A DNA stretch of 64,000 nt, taken from the NCBI GenBank assembly GCA_913057205.1, contig CAJXNO010000001.1, positions 124,001-188,000 of the forward strand, in the 5' to 3' direction. This document shows positions 8,087-15,799 of the stretch, piece after piece (position 1 is the first letter of the stretch; the number at the start of each line of letters is the position of its first letter). Under the pieces are notes generated by a model that saw only the letters and a list, made by a program, of their open reading frames with translations, was not told the origin of the DNA and did no database searches. Made by a program: the position numbers and the translations under genes. This DNA is from an uncultured Flavobacteriales bacterium (GTDB taxonomy: Bacteria; Bacteroidota; Bacteroidia; Flavobacteriales_G; Salibacteraceae).

Positions 8087-10717
8087 TCAATATTGGAGCA
8101 CTTTACAGACGGATTCGTCACCGATCCGTACAAGATAAAGTCCCGAGGTGGGTAATTGGATTTTAATTGCATTCGGTCCCACGGGTTCAGAGACGAAGGT
8201 GCTGGCTCTACCAGTAAGGTCAAACACTTCTACGGACTGGTTTTCACTCTGTTCACTTTTGATCCATATTCCATCTGGCATGGTTTTACAGATGACGGAA
8301 GGCGTTGTGCGCTTTTCCTCTTTTCCAATGACCACATGGTTCTTCACCCGAATGCTGCGGCTATAGGTACAGCCATTTACATCTTCCACGTTGGCTTCGT
8401 AATCGCCTGCTGATAGACCATAGGCGGTATCGGTGGTTTGCATGAGGCTATCATTCCATTGAACCGCATACGGAGCAACCCCACCGTCAATCTCCACCCA
8501 AGCACTTCCAAGACCAGCAAGGTTAGTGTCTGGTGTAGATTCAGCCCAAACGAAAAGGTCTTCGGGCTCCGTGAGAATGAAGGTGGTGTCTTCCTTACAG
8601 TCATTGGGGTCGGTTACCGTTATGGCGTGTTGTCCGGCAGGAAGGCTTTCAGGATTGCCAGAAGCACCATTCGACCATTCATAGGTAAACGCGCCGTAGC
8701 CCCCAGAGCCTAGAACTTCTACAACGGAGGATTCTCCATAGCATGGAATCTCATCAAACGCCAGGTCAATGGTAATGGGGTTCAGGCTGTCTGGGCCTAG
8801 AAGCAGGAAGGTGTCAGTTATTGGGCAGAATCCGGCGTTTGTTACGGTGAGTACATAAGCTCCCGGCTCCAAACTACCCAACGAGTCTGTGTTGGATCCT
8901 GTGCTCCAGAAGTAGAAGTAGTCGTTGTTGGAGTTGGAGGGGATGATTCTTAGGCTGCCGTTATTGAAGCAGTTGGGGTGATGAATATTCACTGTATAAT
9001 TTGGCAACAGCTTGGCGGTTACCGACACCGGCTTGGTAGAAGCACTGGAGTAACCAAACTGATTTGTCACGGTAACATCGTATACCCCAGGAGAGGTTAC
9101 CACAATGCTATCATCGGTAGAACCATTTGACCACGAAACAAATTCATAATCGCCGTCTACCCTCAAGACGATCTCTTCACCTGGACAAAGTACCAGTTGG
9201 TGATCTAAATAATCGTCAACAAGGATCACCGGAAAGGGCGTTGCACTGCCGCATTCATTGAGTGTGATGGTTTGGTCTGGCTTGATGCCGTAAAGCATGG
9301 TATCATTGCCAAGTGGCCAGATAACGTGCAGCGAGTCGAGGGTTGGACCGCTGAAAATAGGAATGATTTCTCGATCGCTGTTTTGACTGGTGAAGGACTG
9401 CGTTGAGTGCTTCATCCAAACGCGCTTTTCGCCTCCATCGTAAGCATAGAGCATTGCACCGAATGCATCTCGGTTGGATTGGCACCCCTCCAGTTGGATA
9501 GAGAAGCGGGGCGTGTTTGTTTCAGATGTGTTCAGCCAAACAGAGGATGGATTGTTCGATGAGTTCAAGGCAGCAAGGTCGTGCAACCTGTCGTTATTGA
9601 AGTCGAATAACCCATTGCTGAAGGAATAGATGGAGTCACCATCTAGGGTGTCGTTGTCGAAATAGTTCGTGCCATCATTGATGTACAAGATGCTTGGCAT
9701 TCCGTTTTGAAATGGCACGTTGATACCGGAAACGTAGAGGTCGTTATCTCCATCAAATTCTGCATCAAAGAAGCTGTTTCCCCAACCAAAACCGGTTGGA
9801 TAATGCAGGTTGTGCGTTTCTGCTACCTCTGAATAGGTGCCATCGCCATTATTGCGGAGCAAGATTGTTTCAAAGGACCTGCCGGTCACGTGGATATCCA
9901 AATCGGCGTCACCATCGTAGTCGCCTACGCCCAATCCCATGGAGTTGAGTTCTTGATAGGTGCCATTGGTGTAGCTCACTTCCGTAAAGGTACTGTCGCC
10001 GTTATTCTTGTACATCAGATTACCGGTATTGGCATCATTCGACTCGTAGAAATCCATCCACCCATCGTTGTTGAAGTCAATGGCAACGAACATGAAGGTA
10101 ATATCGATGCTATCGCAGGCTCCAGATGAAGCGGAGATGTCTTCGAAGGTGTGATTGGGTGTTTGAAAGAACAATCGGTTTGGACTCACCATATTATGCG
10201 AAGCCACCAAGAGATCGAGCAAACCATCGTTATTGAAATCTGTGAAGAGAGCTCCTTCATGCACCGTTCCATTCATCCCTCCGAGTCCGATCGAACTGGT
10301 TACATCTGTGAATGTTCCACTCGAATCTCCTTTTAGCATAAATACACCGCCTGTATCGGAGACCTTGAAAAAATCAAGAAAGCCATCGTTGTCATAGTCA
10401 ACCCAAACGGCAAACTGATCATGCTTTGGTGCGCCGAGTTGAAGGTCTATTTCCTGGAAATAGCCGTATTCGTTCATGTATACCTTCAGCTGCGAAGCTC
10501 CGTCCGTACACATCACAAGGTCGTCCCATCCATCCCGATTAAAGTCGCGTAGCGTAAGTCCAGAAGCATAGGCGGGCAAGGCACTGAAGGTAGAGTTCAC
10601 ACCTACAGAGTCACTCATCCAAATGAACGAAGCCTCTTGGGCAGTTAAGTGCGTCCCCGTGCTGATGAACAAGGTTAACAACCAAGGTAGAATGAATAGC
10701 CTCAAGGTATTCAACAT
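8087..10717 (-). CDS. Secreted FG-GAP/ASPIC-UnbV protein with SprB repeats (array copy 1)
   Basis: This 876-residue protein has a signal peptide of about 26 residues ending THLTAQ. Residues 30-400 hold calcium-binding FG-GAP/VCBS loops such as DFNRDGWDDL, DYDNDGFLDF and DFNNDGWMDF, forming a beta-propeller of the CRTAC1 type. An ASPIC/UnbV domain follows (NRDAFGAMLYAYDGG, VIWPLGNDTML), then Ig/SprB repeats (HPNCFNNGSL, CYGESSVVEVLGSGGYG, GLSAGDYEANVEDVNGC). The C-terminus (VEVFDLTGRASTF, GLYLVRIGDESVCKVLQY) resembles a short T9SS sorting domain. It is likely exported to the cell surface. It lies 13 bases downstream of copy 2, probably in one transcript. Confidence 0.85.
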   Translation of the reverse strand: MLNTLRLFILPWLLTLFISTGTHLTAQEASFIWMSDSVGVNSTFSALPAYASGLTLRDFNRDGWDDLVMCTDGASQLKVYMNEYGYFQEIDLQLGAPKHDQFAVWVDYDNDGFLDFFKVSDTGGVFMLKGDSSGTFTDVTSSIGLGGMNGTVHEGALFTDFNNDGLLDLLVASHNMVSPNRLFFQTPNHTFEDISASSGACDSIDITFMFVAIDFNNDGWMDFYESNDANTGNLMYKNNGDSTFTEVSYTNGTYQELNSMGLGVGDYDGDADLDIHVTGRSFETILLRNNGDGTYSEVAETHNLHYPTGFGWGNSFFDAEFDGDNDLYVSGINVPFQNGMPSILYINDGTNYFDNDTLDGDSIYSFSNGLFDFNNDRLHDLAALNSSNNPSSVWLNTSETNTPRFSIQLEGCQSNRDAFGAMLYAYDGGEKRVWMKHSTQSFTSQNSDREIIPIFSGPTLDSLHVIWPLGNDTMLYGIKPDQTITLNECGSATPFPVILVDDYLDHQLVLCPGEEIVLRVDGDYEFVSWSNGSTDDSIVVTSPGVYDVTVTNQFGYSSASTKPVSVTAKLLPNYTVNIHHPNCFNNGSLRIIPSNSNNDYFYFWSTGSNTDSLGSLEPGAYVLTVTNAGFCPITDTFLLLGPDSLNPITIDLAFDEIPCYGESSVVEVLGSGGYGAFTYEWSNGASGNPESLPAGQHAITVTDPNDCKEDTTFILTEPEDLFVWAESTPDTNLAGLGSAWVEIDGGVAPYAVQWNDSLMQTTDTAYGLSAGDYEANVEDVNGCTYSRSIRVKNHVVIGKEEKRTTPSVICKTMPDGIWIKSEQSENQSVEVFDLTGRASTFVSEPVGPNAIKIQLPTSGLYLVRIGDESVCKVLQY

Positions 10718-10730
10718 TTCGGGATTTTCA

Positions 10731-13379
10731 TTATGGAGTTACTACCCTGCACACGGCCGTTTCATCGATTCGAACCAAATGAACTCCCTTGGAGGACGTG
10801 GCGATCTCTACAGAGTTCAAGCCGTTTTGCTGCCATTGAAAGGGGATTGACCGGCCAAGTAGATCATATACTTCTACACGCTCAATAGGAGCGATTGGAG
10901 CTAAACCATAAACCTCGATACGGTCCTGATTCCAAATGCATTTCACGTCCTTCATTCGCAGTTGACTCATACCCAGTACAACGTGGTTTCGTACTTTAAA
11001 GTTTCGGTAAAAATCACAGCCATTATCATCCATTACATAGGCTACATAGTCTCCTGCAGACAGTCCAAACGCAGTATCTCCGGTTTGTTGAAGCGGGTCG
11101 TTCCAAGTGGTCAGGTAGGGGGGTGTGCCACCATCTATCTCTACCCAGGCTTTTCCAAGGGATGAATCATTGGTGTCTGGAATGCTTTCGGCCCAAACAA
11201 ATAGCGACGGGGGCTCACTCAAGGTGAACGTTGTATCAATGGTGCAGTCTTGCGGATCGGTCAGTGTTAGGGTGTATACACCCGCAGATAAAAGTTGATT
11301 GCTACCTGTACTTCCATTTGACCACTCGAAGGTGAGCGGACCATATCCGCCGGTACCATGAACCTGAACGAGCGTATTACTGTCATAACACAAAATAGGC
11401 TGAAAGTCTATTGTTGCTTGGATAGGGTTCAAACTGTCGGGTCCAGACAGTATAAAGTTTTGTACTACTGGACAGAAACCACCGTTGTCTACCGTAACGG
11501 TATATGTTCCCGGTTCCAGATTGAAAAGGGTGTCTTCGCTGGATGTAGGAGTCCATTGGATGCCGAGGTCGGCCGCAGGATTGAAATCAAACAGGCCAAT
11601 CACTCCATTATTGAAGCAGTTAGGTTGCTCCATGTAAGCGTCGAAGGTTGGCGTAACACGGCTTTCTACAATTACTCCCTTGGTGCTTGCTCTTGTAACC
11701 CCCCACTGGTTGCTCACCGTAACATTGTATGTTCCGGCCTCATATACTACGATGCTATCGCTTGTAGCTCCGGTAGACCAGATCACGTTGTTGTAGCTCC
11801 CATCTACACGTAGTGTTATGGAGTCTCCGCTGCATAGTACCAACTTATGTTTAATGTAGTCGTCTACCAAAATGACAGCATACGGTGCGGCATCAGCGCA
11901 TTCCGTGAGCTTGATTGTTTGGTCGGGTTGGATATTATAGAGCATGGTGTCATTACCGAGTGGCCAAATGATCTTCAATGAGTCGAGCACCGGTCCGTTG
12001 AGGATAGGAATGATTTGTTTATCGGTATTTTGAGACATGAACGACTGGGTCGAATGCACCATCCAAGCCCGAGTTTCTGGACCGTCAAATGCGAAAATCT
12101 GAGCCCCTATCGCCTCTCGGTTCGATGTACAGCCCTCCAGCTTGATCGAGAACCTAGGGGTAGAGGTTTGGGTGGTATTCTGCCAAATGGAGAAAGGGTT
12201 GTTTTCTGAGTTTTGTGAAGTGAGGTCTGGGAGGCGATCGTTATTAAAGTCGAATACCGCATTAGAGAAGGAATATAGGGAGTCGGCTCCTATGGTGTCA
12301 CCGGTGAAGTATGCGTTTCCATCGTTCACATAGAGTAAACTAGGCACTCCATTTGCCAACGCGATTTTCATTCCTGAGATATAGATGTCATTATCGCCAT
12401 CGAGATCAGCATCGAAGAAGTTGTTACCCCATCCGAACCCATTGTAGTAGTCGAGGTTATGTTCAACGCCAACTTCCGTGTACGTTCCGTCGCCATTGTT
12501 GCGCAAGAGCCTACTCTGAACATAGCGATCCGTGATATGGATATCAAAGTCGAGGTCACCATCAAAGTCTCCAACGCCTAACCCCATGGCGTCAAGTTCT
12601 TGATAGGTTCCATTTATTAGGCTCACGTCTGTAAAGGTGCTGTCACCGTTGTTTTTAAAGAATCGATTACCATCGCTGTAATCGTTCGCTTCGTAGAGGT
12701 CTAATAAGCCATCGTTGTTGTAGTCTATGGCTACCGCATGGAAGGTGTGATCTACGGTATCGCATACCCCAGACGTGGCCGATATGTCGACAAAGGTGTT
12801 TTGTGGCGTTTGAAAATAGAGCTTGTTGGGTGCGGCAAAGCTGTGGGTCCCAATAAAGAGGTCTAGCAGGCCGTCGTTGTTCAGGTCGGCAAAAACACCA
12901 CCTTCACGTCTTACCCCATTCAGTCCTGAAAGTCCCACGGCTGCTGTAATATTGGTGAAGCCTCCCGTAGAATCTCCTTTGAGCAAACGCACACCTGCTG
13001 TATCCTTCGACTCAAAGTAATCCAAGTAACCATCGTTATCATAATCGATCCAAATCACATAATTCCCGTGCTCTGGAGTGGTTGGGATGGGAGAGACTTC
13101 TTCAAATGTCCCGTAGTAGTTTTTGTAGTAGATCACAGGAGCATTCTCGTCTGTGCAGAATACAATGTCATCCCAACCATCACTGTCAAAGTCCCTAACA
13201 CTTAGTCCGGATGCATAATGCGGACCGGTACTGTAGGATTGAATTACCCCCAAACTATCGCTCATCCAAATGAAGCTGGGCTGCTGGGCGAGTGCGACCT
13301 GATTCCAACCCCATAGGAAGGCACAGCACACCAAAAGCCTTGATGCCCAAGGTGTCATGCGTAATCCATGTGTTTTCAT
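10731..13379 (-). CDS. Secreted FG-GAP/ASPIC-UnbV protein with SprB repeats (array copy 2)
   Basis: This 882-residue protein has a signal peptide ending NQVALAQ. Its FG-GAP loops include DFDSDGWDDI, DYDNDGYLDY, DLNNDGLLDLF and DFDGDLDFDI. The ASPIC/UnbV domain carries SNREAIGAQIFAFDG and IIWPLGNDTMLYNI. The SprB-like repeats include QPNCFNNGVI, CYDSNTLVQVHGTGGYG and LTLTDPQDC. It ends GVHLVRIDETAVCRVVTP. ATG at 13379 is used; ATG at 13358 is also plausible, since both precede the same hydrophobic core. A TAnnTTTG-type promoter (13459-13466, minus) and a perfect 12-base palindrome lie upstream. It probably forms an operon with copy 1. Confidence 0.85.
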   Translation of the reverse strand: MKTHGLRMTPWASRLLVCCAFLWGWNQVALAQQPSFIWMSDSLGVIQSYSTGPHYASGLSVRDFDSDGWDDIVFCTDENAPVIYYKNYYGTFEEVSPIPTTPEHGNYVIWIDYDNDGYLDYFESKDTAGVRLLKGDSTGGFTNITAAVGLSGLNGVRREGGVFADLNNDGLLDLFIGTHSFAAPNKLYFQTPQNTFVDISATSGVCDTVDHTFHAVAIDYNNDGLLDLYEANDYSDGNRFFKNNGDSTFTDVSLINGTYQELDAMGLGVGDFDGDLDFDIHITDRYVQSRLLRNNGDGTYTEVGVEHNLDYYNGFGWGNNFFDADLDGDNDIYISGMKIALANGVPSLLYVNDGNAYFTGDTIGADSLYSFSNAVFDFNNDRLPDLTSQNSENNPFSIWQNTTQTSTPRFSIKLEGCTSNREAIGAQIFAFDGPETRAWMVHSTQSFMSQNTDKQIIPILNGPVLDSLKIIWPLGNDTMLYNIQPDQTIKLTECADAAPYAVILVDDYIKHKLVLCSGDSITLRVDGSYNNVIWSTGATSDSIVVYEAGTYNVTVSNQWGVTRASTKGVIVESRVTPTFDAYMEQPNCFNNGVIGLFDFNPAADLGIQWTPTSSEDTLFNLEPGTYTVTVDNGGFCPVVQNFILSGPDSLNPIQATIDFQPILCYDSNTLVQVHGTGGYGPLTFEWSNGSTGSNQLLSAGVYTLTLTDPQDCTIDTTFTLSEPPSLFVWAESIPDTNDSSLGKAWVEIDGGTPPYLTTWNDPLQQTGDTAFGLSAGDYVAYVMDDNGCDFYRNFKVRNHVVLGMSQLRMKDVKCIWNQDRIEVYGLAPIAPIERVEVYDLLGRSIPFQWQQNGLNSVEIATSSKGVHLVRIDETAVCRVVTP

Positions 13380-13445
13380 AGGTTCTTCGGAGACCATCAG
13401 AAGATCATTGTTTTGGGTTCGATTAAGACGAATAGATCAAAAAAG

Positions 13446-13466
13446 TCGATTAATCGATCAAAAGTA
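13446..13466 (-). promoter_or_regulatory. Promoter -7 box with adjacent 12-bp palindrome
   Basis: On the minus strand TACTTTTG (13466-13459) matches the Bacteroidota -7 consensus TAnnTTTG. Immediately downstream, TCGATTAATCGA at 13446-13457 is a perfect 12-base palindrome near the expected transcription start. This would suit a repressor site controlling array copies 2 and 1. No clear -33 TTTG is seen at the standard distance. The operator role is inference. Confidence 0.5.
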
Positions 13467-13548
13467 ACGCTCAATAATGAAATAAGCTAATGAAATCGAA
13501 GTGTTTGGGGGTTAGAAGAAGGTAGGTGGGGTGGGCTATGGTTTGCGG

Positions 13549-15649
13549 CTACCTCAGGACTTTACAAGCGAAGTGATCGTTTACATGAATGATCGAGACG
13601 CCTCGGTGCTGCACGTCCACCAAAAAGTTCCCTTCTCCCAAGGAAGTGGTCGTATGGCCTATGCGCCTTCCTAATACATCAATCACACGGATATCGCTCG
13701 GTTCTATTCCTTGCCTCAGGTCGGTTTCAAGCAGCACGCTTCCATACTGTTCAACGCATTTGAAAGGGGATGCTTGGACTCTGGTAACACCTAGGGTCAT
13801 ACGGTTTCGTACTTCTACATGGCGCTCATAGCGGCATGCACTCCGGTCTACCACTCGAGCGATGTAATCCCCTGCAAAGAGATGAAAAGCGGTATCGGTG
13901 GTTTGCTCTAGGCGATCATTCCACTGAATCGCATACGGACGAGTTCCCCTATCGATCTCAACCCAAGCCTTGCCGAATCCTTTTAAGTTGGTATCAGGAA
14001 TGGTTTCTGCCCAAACAAAAGCAGCTTCGGGCTCCGACATCCGAAATGCTGTATCTCGAAAGCACCCGTTCGGGTCTGTCAGGGTAAGTTGGTAGGCTCC
14101 CGCACCTAAGCGCTGTTCTGGTCCAGTTGATCCATTGGGCCGATTCATATGACCCATCTACCCGCAAGGTGATTGCTTCTCCAGGGCAGAGCACCAGCTC
14201 GTGTTCCGAGTAATCTTCAACGAGAATCACGGGATATGGAGCAGCATCTCCACACTCCGTCAGACGGATCGTTTGGTTAGGTTTTACGTTGTAGGGGGTG
14301 GTGTCACCGCCCAGAGGCCAATCGATATGCAGGGAGTCGAGGGTATTGCCGTTCAGAATGGGAATGATCTGTCTTTGCGCATTTTGTCCACTCTAAGACT
14401 GGGTGGAGTGGGTCATCCAAGCCCTACTCTCTTGGCCATCATAAGCTGTGATGGTGGAACTGATCGCATCTCTGTTTGAAGAACAGCCCACCAACCGAAT
14501 CGAAAACCTCGGGGTGCTGATGGGGGTGGTATTCGACCAGACCGAGTTTGGAATGTTGTCCGCATTCAAGGAAACGATGTCGGGTTTCCTGACATTGTTG
14601 AAATCGAAAATCGCGTTGGTGCCGGAATAGAGGGAATCATTCTCTAAGGTGTCTGGATTGAACCAAGCTTGTCCATTATTTACATAGAGCAAGCTAGGAA
14701 GCGCACTGAAAAATGGGAAGTGTGTACCTGATATGTACATGTCATGGTCTCCATCGAGATCGGCGTCAAAGAAGTTGTTTCCCCAACCGAATCCACCAAC
14801 ATATTCAAGGTTGTGTTGCCCACCAACTTCCGTGTAAGTTCCATCACCGTTGTTTCGTAGCAGCTTGCTGTCTGTAAACCGATCGGTGATGTGAATGTCA
14901 AAGTCGAGGTCACCATCAAAATCACCTACACCGAGGCCCATCGCATCGAGTTCCATATGGGTGCCGTTGGTGAAGCTCACTTCGGTGAAGGTGCTGTCTC
15001 CATTGTTTTTGTAGAAAAGGTTGCCGTCGTAGTTATCATTTGCTTCGTAGAAGTCTAACCACCCATCGTTGTTGTAATCTACCGCCACTGCGTGAAAGGT
15101 GAATTAGGAGCTGTCGCAAGCACCGGACGAAGTGGATACGTCTACAAATTGATGGTTGCTATTCTGAAAGAGAAGTGAGTTAGGTGCGGTATACGCATAA
15201 ACACCTCTAAAGAGGTCCAACAACCCATCTTTATTGAAATCCGCTGCTAATCCCCCTTCCCTTATTGCGGACGGCAGCGTGTTTAAGCCAACGCTTGCGG
15301 TAACATCGTTGAACTGGCCAATGCTGTCCTGGTTAGCAAGGAATGCACCGGTATTGTTGTTAATGCCGAAACAGTCCAAGTCACCATCGTTATCATAGTC
15401 GATCCAGATGATGTAGTTGCCGTGGCCACTGTAGTCTATACCAAGATCTACCTCCTCAAAGTAGCCGTAGCGGTTCTGGAAGAACCGCGGGGGATCTCCC
15501 GGACCGGTACAAAAGGTGATGTCATCCCAACCATCTTGATTGAAATCGACCAAGGAGAGGCCTGAGGGAGGAAATGCTACTTCGCTGTGCGTGGCGAACA
15601 TACCTACCTCAGCTTGAACGTTTTGAAAGGTAGACAGTTGGCCAAAGAG
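13549..15649 (-). pseudogene. Broken FG-GAP/ASPIC-UnbV/SprB gene (array copy 3)
   Basis: Homology to the flanking copies runs through the whole region, but the gene carries several lesions. No start codon is left: the frame before TFQNVQAEVG closes at a TAA about 20 codons upstream of it. There is an in-frame TAA at 15106-15104, where the paralogs read CDSLDHTF, and an in-frame TAG at 14395-14393, where they read HSTQSY. Near 14128-14140 about 150 codons covering the Ig-like domain and most SprB repeats are missing, and the junction changes frame (frame of DGSYESAQW to that of NGSTG). The C-terminal part to 13549 (ending DHFACKVLR) is otherwise preserved. The lesions look like stepwise decay rather than one error. 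Confidence 0.85.
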
Positions 15650-15799
15650 GGAAGAAAAATAAACGATTTAGAACAGGAGAAGCCAGGTCTGTATCCTATG
15701 CGCTTTTATGAGATAAATCAACCACATTGACTCCTGCTTTGCCGGTAGGTTCAATAGAACCCAATGAATGGAAGTTACCACAGCGCTCATGACTCAGGT

